Assembly: GCA_027482995.1 (NCBI GenBank)
Contig: JAIXVM010000159.1
Location: 1 to 38,374, forward strand
Direction of reading: 5' to 3'
DNA from: Hyphomonadaceae bacterium
Lineage (GTDB): Bacteria; Pseudomonadota; Alphaproteobacteria; Caulobacterales; Hyphomonadaceae
Length of the DNA stretch: 38,374 nt
Below are positions 16,234 to 25,682 of the stretch, in pieces. Position numbers and translations under genes: made by a program. How positions within the stretch are numbered: the stretch's first letter is position 1; every line of letters begins with the position of its first letter. Under the pieces are notes generated by a model. The model ran no database searches. It saw only the letters and a program-made list of their open reading frames with translations, and was not told where the DNA came from.

Positions 16234-16982
16234 AGCAGGCCAGCGGCCTTCGCGTCTGCCTGAAATGTCCGCGAGACGGGCGCGAGCTTGCCCGATGGCA
16301 AGACCAGCGAGACGCGGCCGCCCTCGCGTTTGACATCCTGCACCGCTGCCTTGGACACCCACCAGGACCGGTGCACCTGCAAACCGCCAGCGCCGTCCAG
16401 CTCGCGGATCGCATCGGCCAGCCGCATCAGGACAAGTTCTTCCCCGAGATTGGTGTGCACGCGCAGGTAATGGTCTTCCGACGAGATCGCGTGGAGTTCG
16501 GCTTGCCGGAACTTGAGGGGAAGGCGCGCCAGAAAGGCGCGTGTGGCGTCCGGCGCCGTCAGGTCGGACGAGCCCGCCGGCTTCTGTGACGCTAGGGCAA
16601 GGACGTATCCGCCCACCACCATCACGAGGCAGACGGCGAAGACGTAAAGGAACTGGACTGGCAACACCGCGAACGACATCGCCCCGCCCAGCAGGGCCGA
16701 ATAGGCATAAAGCGCGGCGGTGACGGGTACGGCGATCAAGGCTGCACCCGCCGCAATCCGCACCGGCAGCGGCCAGGGCTCGAAGCGGGTGCCGAAGATG
16801 AACGGGATGATGAAGGCGGACGAGGCCGTTCCGGTGCCGATTGTGATCAGCCACATGGAATATCGCAGCCAGAGCGGCCCGGTGACGCCATAAATTCCGA
16901 ACCAGGTGAACACGCCGGCCAGCACGATGACGAGCGCCACGTTCTGCAGCAGGCTTCGCAACTGGGAAGTCACCGGGTTCAC
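16230..16982 (-). CDS. Membrane-bound LytTR-family transcriptional regulator
   Basis: Protein of 250 residues with four predicted N-terminal membrane helices (QNVALVIVLAGVFTWFGIYG; WLITIGTGTASSAFIIPFIFG; a segment around AGAALIAVPVTAALYAYSALL; FLYVFAVCLVMVVGGYVLALA), followed from about residue 150 by a LytTR DNA-binding domain. LytTR hallmarks are ISSEDHYLRVHT, RLADAIRELD, LQVHRSWWVSKAAV and LPSGKLAPVSRTF. It lacks a receiver domain, so the membrane part itself is likely the sensor or tether. It is divergent from a DUF2306 membrane protein gene, and a tandem 11-bp repeat lies between them, so it probably regulates itself and that neighbour. The signal is unknown. Confidence 0.9.
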   Translation of the reverse strand: MNPVTSQLRSLLQNVALVIVLAGVFTWFGIYGVTGPLWLRYSMWLITIGTGTASSAFIIPFIFGTRFEPWPLPVRIAAGAALIAVPVTAALYAYSALLGGAMSFAVLPVQFLYVFAVCLVMVVGGYVLALASQKPAGSSDLTAPDATRAFLARLPLKFRQAELHAISSEDHYLRVHTNLGEELVLMRLADAIRELDGAGGLQVHRSWWVSKAAVQDVKREGGRVSLVLPSGKLAPVSRTFQADAKAAGLL

Positions 16983-17104
16983 CTCTGCATTTGACGCTTC
17001 GCGAACGGTAATGGCGTCATTTCACGAAGGATTCCAGCCGGAACACGTAGTTGCCGTGGCGAGCCGCCCGGCGGCCTGCGAGGACGAACTGGCCGGGCGG
17101 CAAA

Positions 17105-17126
17105 CCGTCCATAACCCGTCCATAAC
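17105..17126. repeat. Exact tandem 11-bp repeat, candidate LytTR binding site
   Basis: CCGTCCATAAC occurs twice back to back, ending 19 bp before the DUF2306 start codon and inside the 163-bp gap shared with the divergent LytTR gene. An 11-bp period places both copies on the same face of the helix, and LytTR regulators bind direct repeats. The use as an operator is inference. Confidence 0.5.
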
Positions 17127-17145
17127 CTCTGGAGAGTCCAAACCC

Positions 17146-17700
17146 ATGACGACCGTTGAAGCCCACCTGTCCGCCCGCCCCCAATTCTCCCTCTGGGCCT
17201 GGCGCAAAGCCAACGTCAACAAGATCAACATCGCGATCGGTACCGTCGCGTTTGGCGTCATCAGCTGGCTGATCCTGCAGCAGATGCCGCCCGTTTATTT
17301 CCGGCTGGACCTGACACCCCTGCTGACGGCGCCCGCCATGGTGCAGGTGCATGTGGCCGCGGCCATCACCGCTTTTAGCGTGGGCTGCATCCTGATGGCG
17401 GGTGTCAAAGGCAACACGATGCACCGGGTGCTCGGCTATGGCTGGGTGGTGGCGATGGCGACCACCGCCATCAGCTCATTCCTGCTGTTCGGCCCGGTCG
17501 GCAGCCATCTCAGCCTCATTCATGCGCTGTCAGCCTGGACACTGATCGTCCTGCCGATGGGCATTGCGGCCGCGCGCGGCGGCAACATCAAGGCGCACCG
17601 CCAGACAATGACCGGCGTGTTCACCGGCGGCATGCTGATCGCGGGCCTGTTCACCTTCCTGCCGGGCCGCCTGATGTGGGACATTTTCTTCACGACCTGA
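17146..17700 (+). CDS. DUF2306-like membrane protein
   Basis: Integral membrane protein of 184 residues of unknown function, with about four helices (INIAIGTVAFGVISWLILQQ; VQVHVAAAITAFSVGCILMAG; VLGYGWVVAMATTAISSFLLFG; the last around GVFTGGMLIAGLFTFLPGR). The pattern of conserved His residues at membrane faces (VQVHVAAA, MHRVLGYGW, SLIHALSAW, KAHRQTM) resembles DUF2306/YozB-like small membrane proteins, in which metal or haem binding has been suspected but not shown to my knowledge. I chose ATG 17146, which has GGAGAG about 9 bp upstream; the longer ORF-track start at 16906 would run through the intergenic region and into the LytTR gene. It is probably controlled by the divergent LytTR protein. 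Confidence 0.75.
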   Translation: MTTVEAHLSARPQFSLWAWRKANVNKINIAIGTVAFGVISWLILQQMPPVYFRLDLTPLLTAPAMVQVHVAAAITAFSVGCILMAGVKGNTMHRVLGYGWVVAMATTAISSFLLFGPVGSHLSLIHALSAWTLIVLPMGIAAARGGNIKAHRQTMTGVFTGGMLIAGLFTFLPGRLMWDIFFTT

Positions 17701-17741
17701 TTTTTAACCAAGCCTTACGGCTGTTGCAGAAGCCCGCTACA

Positions 17742-17775
17742 AGCCTCCTCAACACATCGGGTCGTTGAGGAGGCT
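17742..17775 (+). promoter_or_regulatory. Perfect 12-bp hairpin burying the Shine-Dalgarno of the PhoD-like gene
   Basis: AGCCTCCTCAAC (17742-17753) and GTTGAGGAGGCT (17764-17775) are perfectly complementary with a 10-base loop. The right arm contains the whole Shine-Dalgarno GAGGAGG, and the start codon is 4 bases after the stem (17780). In mRNA this would block initiation unless opened, as in RNA thermometers or protein-relieved riboregulators. It is not a terminator, as no U-tract follows. Confidence 0.7.
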
Positions 17776-17779
17776 AATC

Positions 17780-18949
17780 ATGAAACACATCACGGCAATC
17801 GCGGCGCTGTCGCTGCTTGCAGCCTGTCAGTCACCGGCGGAGATCCCGCTCATCGGCGATGCATTTGCGCCGAAAAGCGCGGAAGACGCCCTCGAGCCAT
17901 ATTACCGCTCGCTGCCGGACGATTTCTTCCCTCATGCGCCGAAAGGTCCTGTGCTTCCGGCGGCCGATACCGTGCTGACGCGCATTCTGGTCGGCTCGTG
18001 CCTCGACGAGGAAAAGGGCGAAAGCACCACGCTGCGGACGATTGCGGCCCAGCAGGCGGATCTGTTCCTGATGATCGGCGACAACGTCTATGGCGACAAG
18101 GACGGGCCCGCCAACATCAACAACCAGCCGGAGCTCGACGAGCTGCGCGCGAGCTTCCGTGATCTTGCGGCGCGCGAAGACTTCAAGGCCGTGCGCGCAA
18201 AGTTTCCGATGATGGTCGCCTGGGACGATCATGATTACGGCGCCAATGATGCTGGCAGGGGCTTTGTTTTCAAGCGGCTCGCCGAGCGCATCCATGAGCG
18301 CTTCTGGGGCCTCGATGACAAGGATGTCGGCGCCTATCCGGGCACCTATTATGCGCGCACGTTCGGCCCGGAAGGCCAGCGCACGCAGGTGATCGTACTC
18401 GACACGCGTTTTTTCCGGTCGAACCTGACGCCGACCGACGAATGGAACAAGAAAGGCAAGGAACGCTACATCCCCTCCGCCGATCCCGAGCAGGACATGC
18501 TGGGCAACGACCAGTGGACCTGGCTGGAAAACCGGCTGCAGGACCCGGCCGATGTGCGCCTGATCGTCTCCTCGATCCAGGTGCTGACCACGGACGGTCA
18601 TGGCTTTGAGGCCTGGTCCACGCTGCCGAAAGAACAGGCGCGGCTTTATAATCTTGTCCGCGAAACCGAGGCCAAGGGCGTTGTGTTCGTCTCGGGCGAT
18701 CGCCACACGGCCTTCCTCTACAAGGACGAGGCGGCGCTGCCTTACCCGGCCTTTGAACTCACGGCCTCGTCGATGAACCTGTCGTTTGCCGAAACCACGA
18801 CCGAGATGGACAAGGCGCAGCTCGGCGAAGGCTATCCGCCCGAGAATTTCGGCGCCATCGGCATCGACTGGGCGGCCGGAACGGTCAGCCTTGAGGTCAA
18901 GTCCAACACCGGCGAGACGGTCCGGCAGGCCACCACCTCGTTCCGCTGA
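17780..18949 (+). CDS. PhoD-like metallophosphatase lipoprotein
   Basis: Exported phosphoesterase of the alkaline phosphatase D family, 389 residues. The signal peptide ends in a lipobox LAAC with Cys16, so it should be a lipoprotein rather than the Tat-exported form typical of PhoD. Metal-site motifs are ILVGSCLDEE, LFLMIGDNVYGD, MVAWDDHDYGANDAG and VFVSGDRHTAF. The later segment YPAFELTASSMN also fits the family. Family members hydrolyse phosphomonoesters or diesters with Fe/Ca centres; the substrate here is not known. I chose ATG 17780 over the ORF-track start because GAGGAGG lies 6 bp upstream. That site is enclosed in a perfect 12-bp hairpin. An MFS gene begins 13 bp after the stop. Confidence 0.9.
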   Translation: MKHITAIAALSLLAACQSPAEIPLIGDAFAPKSAEDALEPYYRSLPDDFFPHAPKGPVLPAADTVLTRILVGSCLDEEKGESTTLRTIAAQQADLFLMIGDNVYGDKDGPANINNQPELDELRASFRDLAAREDFKAVRAKFPMMVAWDDHDYGANDAGRGFVFKRLAERIHERFWGLDDKDVGAYPGTYYARTFGPEGQRTQVIVLDTRFFRSNLTPTDEWNKKGKERYIPSADPEQDMLGNDQWTWLENRLQDPADVRLIVSSIQVLTTDGHGFEAWSTLPKEQARLYNLVRETEAKGVVFVSGDRHTAFLYKDEAALPYPAFELTASSMNLSFAETTTEMDKAQLGEGYPPENFGAIGIDWAAGTVSLEVKSNTGETVRQATTSFR

Positions 18950-18962
18950 ACCCGCAACGCCG

Positions 18963-20204
18963 ATGTCGGGTTACCGGAATGTGATCACGCTGATCTTCGC
19001 GATCTGCCTCATGCAGGCGGCGGCGAGTTTTCTTGGCGTGATCACACCGGTCGGGCTGACCGAACTCGAGGCCGGCGAAGCGCTCACCGGACTGATCGGT
19101 GCCATTTACTCGGCGGGTTTCATGGCCGGCGCCTGGGCCGGGCCGGCCTTGCTCGGCCGTTATGGCACCATCCGGCTCTACGCGGCGGCGGCGGCGATCA
19201 CCGCGGTTTGCGCGCTGGCGATGGGCATGGTGCCGGGCATTGCCGCCTGGGGCGCGGCGCGCGTGATGCAGGGTATCGGCTTCGGCCTGCTGTTCGCCAG
19301 TGCCGAAAGCTGGCTCGGTCACGCTGCGCCGAACGACCGGCGCGGCGACATCATGGGGTTTTATTACTTCCTGTCCCGCATTGCCGGCATGCTCGCCCCG
19401 TTCCTCGCCTTCGGACTGTCCGCGCTCGATCCGCGCGGGCTTAGCTGGGTGTCGATCCTGCTCTGCCTGTCGCTCGTCACGCTCTGCCTGACACGGCAGG
19501 AGGAACCGGCACCGCCGGCCCGCGAGGTCATGAACCCGGTGGATCTTTTCCGGCTCGCCCCGTCGGCGGTCACAGGGTGTTTCCTGGCCGGTCTGCTCAA
19601 CACAGGCACGCTGGCCCTGCTGCCAACGTGGACCAGCACGTTTGCGATTGCGGGCGGTGGCACCGCCGCTGCGGCCTGGGCGGCGGCAGCGGCAGCGGGC
19701 GGCGCGCTGCTCGTGCAATGGCCGGCCGGGCGGATCTCCGACCGGGTGGAGCGGCGCATCGTGGTCGCGGTGCTGTCCCTGTTCTCGGGCGCTGCGGCGC
19801 TCGCCCTCGCGGCCGGCGGCACGCGGTTCAGCGAGCCGGCAGTGCTCGCCTTGCTGTGCCTGTGGGGGGCAGGGGCGTTTGCCTTTTACGGCGTGTGCGC
19901 CGCCCATGCGATTGACCGCGGCGGCCCGGGCCGGATTCCCCAGGTGATGAGCGGTATCCTGTTCATCTGGGCGGCGGGGTCGGTGATCGGTCCGGTGCTG
20001 TCGGGCATCGCGATGAGCCTCGGCGGGCCGCAGGCCCTTTTCGGGGTCGCCGCGTTCGGTCTTTTCCTGCTGGCCGGCATCATGCTGGTGCGCAGCCGCG
20101 TGCGCCCGGCGCCTGTGCCGATGGCCTCCGAAGGCTTCATGCCCGCGGAGGCGACATCCTCCACATTGGCCAATCCCGACGCGCGGCAGGCTGGGCAAAC
20201 ATGA
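18963..20204 (+). CDS. MFS transporter (YcaD-like)
   Basis: Major facilitator permease of 413 residues with about 12 membrane helices. The N-terminal half shows GLIGAIYSAGFMAGAWAGP, RVMQGIGFGLLFASAESWL and a basic loop NDRRGDIMG; the ASAESWL segment is characteristic of the YcaD-like group. The second half begins near PVDLFRLAPSAVTGCF. The C-terminal 30 residues are hydrophilic. The start ATG 18963 is 13 bp after the PhoD-like stop with no clear Shine-Dalgarno, so its translation may depend on the upstream gene. The ORF-track start at 18786 reads through the phosphatase gene and is not credible. Substrate unknown; co-location with a phosphatase could mean uptake of the released product, but that is a guess. 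Confidence 0.87.
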   Translation: MSGYRNVITLIFAICLMQAAASFLGVITPVGLTELEAGEALTGLIGAIYSAGFMAGAWAGPALLGRYGTIRLYAAAAAITAVCALAMGMVPGIAAWGAARVMQGIGFGLLFASAESWLGHAAPNDRRGDIMGFYYFLSRIAGMLAPFLAFGLSALDPRGLSWVSILLCLSLVTLCLTRQEEPAPPAREVMNPVDLFRLAPSAVTGCFLAGLLNTGTLALLPTWTSTFAIAGGGTAAAAWAAAAAAGGALLVQWPAGRISDRVERRIVVAVLSLFSGAAALALAAGGTRFSEPAVLALLCLWGAGAFAFYGVCAAHAIDRGGPGRIPQVMSGILFIWAAGSVIGPVLSGIAMSLGGPQALFGVAAFGLFLLAGIMLVRSRVRPAPVPMASEGFMPAEATSSTLANPDARQAGQT

Positions 20205-20421
20205 CAGCGCCCGGCAACAGCTGCTTTATTCGTGTAGGGCGAGACTGACGCGCCGATCGCTCGCGCCCGGCGTGTCTTAACGGCAAGCTGGCGCTCTGGG
20301 TTCGTGAATTGATACCCAGACTGTTGCGGCGCCTGCGACGACTGGTATACAGCGGCGCGAACCATAGGGATGACGAACTGGCGAAGGGCGACCAGACCTC
20401 GCATCCAACAGGGAAAACTCC

Positions 20422-21615
20422 ATGAACATTCACGAATACCAGGCCAAGGCGCTGCTGAAGTCCTTCGGTGCGCCGGTTGCAGAAGGCGTGCCTGTCCTCT
20501 CGCTGGCAGATGTCCAGAAAGCCGTTGATACCTTGCCGGGACCCCTCTGGGTCGTGAAGAGCCAGATCCATGCGGGTGGGCGCGGCAAGGGCAAGTTCAT
20601 CGAGAAGGAAGCCGGCGAAAAGGGCGGCGTCCGCCTCGCCTTCAACAAGGAAGACGTGAAAAAACACGCCGAAGCGATGCTCGGCAAACACCTCGTGACC
20701 GCGCAGACCTCTGCCGCGGGCAAGCAGGTGAACCGGCTTTATGTGGAAGACGGCGCGGACATCGAGAAGGAACTCTACCTCTCGATCCTCGTCGACCGTT
20801 CGACCTCGAACGTGGCCTTTGTGGTCTCGACCGAAGGCGGCATGGATATCGAAGCCGTCGCGCATGACACGCCGGAGAAAATCCTCACCGTGCAGATCGA
20901 TCCGCTGGTCGGCGTGACCAAGGCGGATGCCGAGAAGCTCAACGCTGCACTGCACCTGACCGGCACGGCCGCCGAAGACGGCCTGAAACTCTTCCCGATC
21001 CTCTACAAGGCCTTCACCGAGAAGGACATGGCGATGCTGGAGGTGAACCCCCTCATCGTGATGAAGAACGGCCACCTGCGCGTGCTGGACGCGAAAGTCT
21101 CGTTCGATGGCAACGCGATCTTCCGCCATCCGGATGTCGCCGCCCTGAAGGACGAGACCGAACAGGACGCCAAGGAACTCGAAGCCGCTGAATGGGACCT
21201 CGCCTATATCGCGCTCGACGGCACGATCGGCTGCATGGTGAACGGCGCCGGCCTCGCCATGGCGACGATGGACATCATCAAGCTCTACGGCGAAGAGCCC
21301 GCGAACTTCTGCGATGTCGGCGGCGGCGCCGGCAAGGAGAAGGTGGCGGCCGCCTTCAAGATCATCATGAAGGACCCGAACGTGAAGGGCATCCTCGTGA
21401 ACATCTTCGGCGGCATCATGAAATGCGATGTCATCGCCGAAGGCGTGATCGCAGCCGTCAAAGAGACCAACCTCGCCGTTCCGCTGGTCGTGCGCCTTGA
21501 GGGCACGAACGTCGATCTCGGCAAGAAGATCATCCGCGAAAGCGGCCTGAACGTCATCCCGGCAGACGATCTCGACGATGCCGCCCAGAAAATTGTCAAA
21601 GCGGTGCGGGGATAA
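20422..21615 (+). CDS. sucC: Succinyl-CoA synthetase beta subunit (ADP-forming)
   Basis: Beta subunit of succinyl-CoA ligase, 397 residues, the nucleotide- and Mg-binding partner of SucD in the TCA cycle. It begins [19 protein letters not shown], the family start, and contains the ATP-grasp segments [24 protein letters not shown] and the C-terminal ligase part around [21 protein letters not shown] and [19 protein letters not shown] lies ahead of the ATG. It opens the sucCDAB cluster, with sucD 6 bp downstream. The 217-bp gap ahead of it (20205-20421) must hold the operon promoter, but I cannot assign -35/-10 boxes with confidence. Confidence 0.97.
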   Translation: MNIHEYQAKALLKSFGAPVAEGVPVLSLADVQKAVDTLPGPLWVVKSQIHAGGRGKGKFIEKEAGEKGGVRLAFNKEDVKKHAEAMLGKHLVTAQTSAAGKQVNRLYVEDGADIEKELYLSILVDRSTSNVAFVVSTEGGMDIEAVAHDTPEKILTVQIDPLVGVTKADAEKLNAALHLTGTAAEDGLKLFPILYKAFTEKDMAMLEVNPLIVMKNGHLRVLDAKVSFDGNAIFRHPDVAALKDETEQDAKELEAAEWDLAYIALDGTIGCMVNGAGLAMATMDIIKLYGEEPANFCDVGGGAGKEKVAAAFKIIMKDPNVKGILVNIFGGIMKCDVIAEGVIAAVKETNLAVPLVVRLEGTNVDLGKKIIRESGLNVIPADDLDDAAQKIVKAVRG

Positions 21616-21621
21616 CGCGTC

Positions 21622-22524
21622 ATGTCCATTCTGATCGACAAGAATACCAAGGTTCTCACGCAAGGCATGACCGGCAATACCGGCTCGTTCCACACGAGCC
21701 AGGCGCTCGAATACTACGGCACGCAGATGGTCGGCGGCATCAACCCCAAGAAGGGCGGCGAGATGTGGACGGCGGCGAATGGCAAGGAATTGCCGATCTT
21801 CACCAGCGTCGCTGAAGGCAAGGCCAAGACCGGCGCCACGGCGTCTGTGGTCTACGTGCCGCCTGCCGGCGCTGCCGCCGCCATCGAGGAAGCGATTGAC
21901 GCGGAAATCCCGCTGATCGTCTGCATCACCGAAGGCGTGCCGGTCATGGACATGGTTCGCGTGAAGGCGAAGCTGAAAAAATCGAAGTCGCGCCTGATCG
22001 GGCCGAACTGCCCGGGCATCATCACGGCCAACGAGTGCAAGATCGGCATCATGCCGGGCTCCATCTTCAAGAAGGGCTCGGTCGGTATCGTCTCGCGTTC
22101 CGGCACGCTGACCTATGAAGCCGTGTTCCAGACCACGAACGCCGGCCTCGGCCAGACGACGGCGGTCGGTATCGGCGGCGACCCGGTCAAGGGCACCGAG
22201 TTCATCGACATGCTCGAGATGTTCCTCGCGGATGACGAGACGAAATCGATCATCATGATCGGCGAGATCGGCGGCTCTGCCGAAGAGGAAGCCGCCCAGT
22301 TCCTGATCGACGAGGCCAAGCGCGGCCGCAAGAAGCCGATGGCCGGCTTCATCGCGGGCCGCACGGCGCCGAAGGGCCGCACAATGGGCCATGCTGGCGC
22401 AATCGTGTCTGGCGGAAAAGGTGATGCCGAGTCTAAGATTGCCGCGATGGAAGCTGCGGGAATCCGTGTAAGCCCAAGTCCGGCACGACTCGGTACAACC
22501 CTGGTCGAAGTCTTGAAGGGCTAG
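21622..22524 (+). CDS. sucD: Succinyl-CoA synthetase alpha subunit
   Basis: Alpha subunit of succinyl-CoA ligase, 300 residues. The CoA-binding Rossmann part starts with [20 protein letters not shown] and includes [22 protein letters not shown] and [12 protein letters not shown] follow. The phospho-histidine is in [18 protein letters not shown], about residue 257. With SucC it makes the alpha/beta ligase that converts succinyl-CoA to succinate with ATP formation. It begins 6 bp after sucC and is followed by a 117-bp gap with two stem-loops before sucA. Confidence 0.97.
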   Translation: MSILIDKNTKVLTQGMTGNTGSFHTSQALEYYGTQMVGGINPKKGGEMWTAANGKELPIFTSVAEGKAKTGATASVVYVPPAGAAAAIEEAIDAEIPLIVCITEGVPVMDMVRVKAKLKKSKSRLIGPNCPGIITANECKIGIMPGSIFKKGSVGIVSRSGTLTYEAVFQTTNAGLGQTTAVGIGGDPVKGTEFIDMLEMFLADDETKSIIMIGEIGGSAEEEAAQFLIDEAKRGRKKPMAGFIAGRTAPKGRTMGHAGAIVSGGKGDAESKIAAMEAAGIRVSPSPARLGTTLVEVLKG

Positions 22525-22542
22525 AACAGCCCGGCTGATATA

Positions 22543-22614
22543 CCCGCAGCGCGCGGATACGTGCTGCGGGGCACAAACGGAAACGTAAGGCCCCCGACAA
22601 TCTCTCCCGGGGGC
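22543..22614 (+). promoter_or_regulatory. Two stem-loops between sucD and sucA
   Basis: The first is an 11-bp stem (22543-22553 with 22560-22570, one G-U pair, 6-base loop CGGATA). The second is a 7-bp stem GCCCCCG/CGGGGGC (22590-22596 with 22608-22614, 11-base loop). Neither is followed by a U-tract. They could be processing or partial-termination elements that set the SucCD to SucAB ratio. Function is inferred. Confidence 0.45.
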
Positions 22615-22641
22615 GGCAGGCTCTGGAAGGATTGAATTTCG

Positions 22642-25600
22642 ATGGCAGACGATGGCAGCCCGGTGAACGGCCCGCGCAGCTCCGGCAACTCGGCGATGCT
22701 GGAAACCGCGTTCCTCTACGGGGCGTCCGCCCTCTGGATCGAGCAGATGCAGGCCGCCTATGCCAAGGATCCGGCCTCGGTTCCGGAAAGCTGGCGCGCC
22801 TTCTTCGCCGAACTGGGTGATGACGGGGCCACCGCGGTTCAGAACGCCGAAGGCGCAAGCTGGAAGCGCGAAGGCTGGCCGAAAGCCATGAGCGATGACC
22901 AGGTCGCCGCGTTTGACGGCAACTGGGCGCTGCTCGAGCCGAAACTCGAGAAGAAGATCAAGGCGATCGCTCCGGCGGCGCCGCCCGCCGACATTTCGCA
23001 GGCTGTCACCGATTCGATCCGCGCGCTGATGATGATCCGCGCCTACCGGATCCGGGGCCACCTGGCCGCCCAGCTCGATCCGCTGCGCCTGTCCAGCTTC
23101 GGTGACCAGCCGGAACTCGACCCCGCGACCTACGGCTTCAAGCCGGAAGACCGCGACCGTCCGATCTTCATCGACAACGTGCTCGGCCTCGAGCGCGCCT
23201 CGATCAACACGATGCTTGAAATCCTCAAGCGCACCTACTGCTCGACCCTCGGCATCGAGTTCATGCACATTTCGGACCCTATCGAGAAAGCCTGGCTGCA
23301 GGAGCGTATCGAAGGCCCGGACAAGGGCGTGGCGTTCACGCGCGAAGGCAAGTTCGCGATCCTCCGCAAGCTGATCGAAGCGGAAACCTTCGAACGCTTC
23401 CTGCACAAGCGCTTCCCGGGCACCAAGCGGTTCGGCCTTGATGGCGGCGAAGCGGCGGTGCCGGCGCTGGAGCAGATCATCAAGCGCGGCGGCGCGCTCG
23501 GCGTGAACGAGATCGTCGTCGGCATGCCGCACCGCGGCCGCCTCAACATGCTCGCGGCTGTGATGGGCAAGGGCTATGACAAGATATTCCACGAGTTCCA
23601 GGGCGGCTCGACGCAAGGCGTCGGCGAATTCGGCTCGGGCGATGTGAAATACCACCTCGGCGCCTCCTCGGACCGCGAGTTCGACGGCAACACCGTCCAC
23701 CTCACGATGAGCGCCAACCCGTCGCACCTTGAGGCGGTCAACCCCGTCGTGCTCGGCCGCACGCGCGCCAAGCAGTTCATCGAGTGGCGCGAGTCGGGCA
23801 AGCTCGACCGGTCGAAGAAGCTGCCGCTTCTGCTACACGGCGATGCCGCCTTCGCGGGGCAGGGCGTCGTGGCCGAGTGTTTCGCGCTGTCGGGCCTTCA
23901 GGGCTATCGCACGGGCGGCACCATCCACTTCATCGTCAACAACCAGATCGGCTTCACCACAAGCCCGATGTACTCGCGCTCCTCGCCCTATCCTTCGGAT
24001 GTGGCGCTCGCGGTCCAGGCGCCGATCTTCCACGTCAACGGCGATGACCCGGAAGCAGTCGTCTATGCCGCGAAGGTCGCGACCGAGTACCGGCAGAAGT
24101 TTGCCAAGGATGTCGTCATCGACATGTTCTGCTATCGCCGCTTCGGTCACAACGAGGGCGATGACCCGACGATGACGCAGCCGGTGATGTACCGCGTCAT
24201 CCGCGATCTTCCGTCCACGCGCGAACTCTATGGCAAGCGGCTCGTCGCCGAAGGCCTGATGACGGCCGAGGAAGTCGACGGGCAAGTGAAGGCCTTCGAG
24301 GCCTTCCTCGAACAGGCCTTCACGGCCGCCAAGGATCTCAAGACCAACAAGGCCGACTGGCTGGAAGGTCACTGGTCAGGCTTCAGCCTGCCAATCGATG
24401 ATGACCGCCGCGGCAAGACAGGTGTTGCGAAGGCAAGGCTGAAAGAACTCGGCGACCTGATTACCCGCGTGCCGCCAAAGCTCGACATGCACAAGACCGT
24501 CGAGCGGGTGATCGCGCGGCGCCGCGAGAGCTACGAGACGGGCAAGGACATCGACTGGGGCGGCGCCGAGCACCTCGCGTTTGCCAGCCTCCTCGATGAA
24601 GGCTTCCCGGTCCGCCTGTCCGGCCAGGACTGCGGGCGCGGGACGTTCGTCCAGCGCCACAGCCACCTGATCGACCAGACAACGGGTGACCGCCACACAC
24701 CTCTGAACTTTATCGGCCCCAAGCAAGCGCCATATGAGGTGATCGACTCGCTGCTCTCCGAGGAAGCGGTGCTCGGTTATGAGTATGGCTACTCGCTTGC
24801 AGACCCGAACACGCTCACCCTCTGGGAGGCCCAGTTCGGAGACTTCTGCAACGGCGCGCAGGTCTATTTCGACCAGTTCATCTCGAGCGCCGAGCGCAAG
24901 TGGCTGCGTATGTCCGGTCTCGTGATGCTGCTGCCGCATGGCTATGAAGGTCAGGGTCCGGAGCATTCCTCGGCCCGCCTCGAGCGCTTCCTGCAGATGT
25001 GCGCGGAAGACAACATGCAGGTCTGCAACCTGACGACGCCGTCGAACTATTTCCATGCACTGCGCCGCCAGATCCACCGCGAGTTCCGCAAGCCGCTCGT
25101 GATCATGACGCCGAAGTCGCTGCTGCGCCACAAGCTGGCGACCTCGACCTTCGACGACATGAACGCCAAGTCGACGTTCCACCGCGTCCTCTGGGATGAC
25201 GCTGAAACGCCCGGCCGCGAAGGCAAGGTCAAGCTGGTGCCGGACAAGAAGATCCGCCGCGTCGTGCTCTGCTCGGGCAAGGTCTATTACGACCTGTTCG
25301 AGGCCCGTGAAGCATCGGGTGCGGACGATATCTATCTCCTGCGCGTCGAGCAGTTCTATCCCGTGCCGCGCAAGTCGCTGATCACGGAGCTGAAGCGCTT
25401 CACGCAGGCCGAGATCGTCTGGTGCCAGGAAGAGCCGCGCAACATGGGCGGCTGGACCTTCATCCGTGACGAGATCGAATGGTGCGCGGGTCAGGCCGGC
25501 GTCAAGCAGCCGCGCCCGCGCTATTCGGGCCGTCCGCCCAGCGCCGCCACGGCGACCGGCCTCCTGTCGAAACACCAGGCCGAGCAAGCCAGCCTTATCC

Positions 25601-25650
25601 GCATCGCGCTGTCGCCAGACCCGGTCGATGACCGGAACGTCACGCCCTGA
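22642..25650 (+). CDS. sucA: 2-oxoglutarate dehydrogenase E1 component
   Basis: Thiamine-diphosphate-dependent E1 of the 2-oxoglutarate dehydrogenase complex, 1002 residues. The N-terminal E1 segment is [24 protein letters not shown], followed by [19 protein letters not shown]. ThDP-domain sequences include [42 protein letters not shown] and the Mg/ThDP motif [12 protein letters not shown]...[14 protein letters not shown]. The transketolase-like domain has [14 protein letters not shown] and [15 protein letters not shown], and the C-terminus [14 protein letters not shown] is typical. GGAAGGA lies about 11 bp ahead of the ATG. It catalyses decarboxylation of 2-oxoglutarate and transfers succinyl to the E2 lipoyl group made by the next gene. 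Confidence 0.98.
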   Translation: MADDGSPVNGPRSSGNSAMLETAFLYGASALWIEQMQAAYAKDPASVPESWRAFFAELGDDGATAVQNAEGASWKREGWPKAMSDDQVAAFDGNWALLEPKLEKKIKAIAPAAPPADISQAVTDSIRALMMIRAYRIRGHLAAQLDPLRLSSFGDQPELDPATYGFKPEDRDRPIFIDNVLGLERASINTMLEILKRTYCSTLGIEFMHISDPIEKAWLQERIEGPDKGVAFTREGKFAILRKLIEAETFERFLHKRFPGTKRFGLDGGEAAVPALEQIIKRGGALGVNEIVVGMPHRGRLNMLAAVMGKGYDKIFHEFQGGSTQGVGEFGSGDVKYHLGASSDREFDGNTVHLTMSANPSHLEAVNPVVLGRTRAKQFIEWRESGKLDRSKKLPLLLHGDAAFAGQGVVAECFALSGLQGYRTGGTIHFIVNNQIGFTTSPMYSRSSPYPSDVALAVQAPIFHVNGDDPEAVVYAAKVATEYRQKFAKDVVIDMFCYRRFGHNEGDDPTMTQPVMYRVIRDLPSTRELYGKRLVAEGLMTAEEVDGQVKAFEAFLEQAFTAAKDLKTNKADWLEGHWSGFSLPIDDDRRGKTGVAKARLKELGDLITRVPPKLDMHKTVERVIARRRESYETGKDIDWGGAEHLAFASLLDEGFPVRLSGQDCGRGTFVQRHSHLIDQTTGDRHTPLNFIGPKQAPYEVIDSLLSEEAVLGYEYGYSLADPNTLTLWEAQFGDFCNGAQVYFDQFISSAERKWLRMSGLVMLLPHGYEGQGPEHSSARLERFLQMCAEDNMQVCNLTTPSNYFHALRRQIHREFRKPLVIMTPKSLLRHKLATSTFDDMNAKSTFHRVLWDDAETPGREGKVKLVPDKKIRRVVLCSGKVYYDLFEAREASGADDIYLLRVEQFYPVPRKSLITELKRFTQAEIVWCQEEPRNMGGWTFIRDEIEWCAGQAGVKQPRPRYSGRPPSAATATGLLSKHQAEQASLIRIALSPDPVDDRNVTP

Positions 25651-25682
25651 TCCCTCCTGCAATCTCTCCGGACCCTGAACCC

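Noticed and set aside
20201-20248. A 15-codon ORF overlapping the MFS stop ahead of sucC
   Set aside because: No Shine-Dalgarno at a proper distance and it ends more than 170 bp before sucC, so coupling is not possible.
20137-23727. 1196-residue minus-strand ORF opposite sucC, sucD and sucA
   Set aside because: It spans three strongly supported genes on the other strand and has the low-complexity look of an antisense shadow, despite its length.
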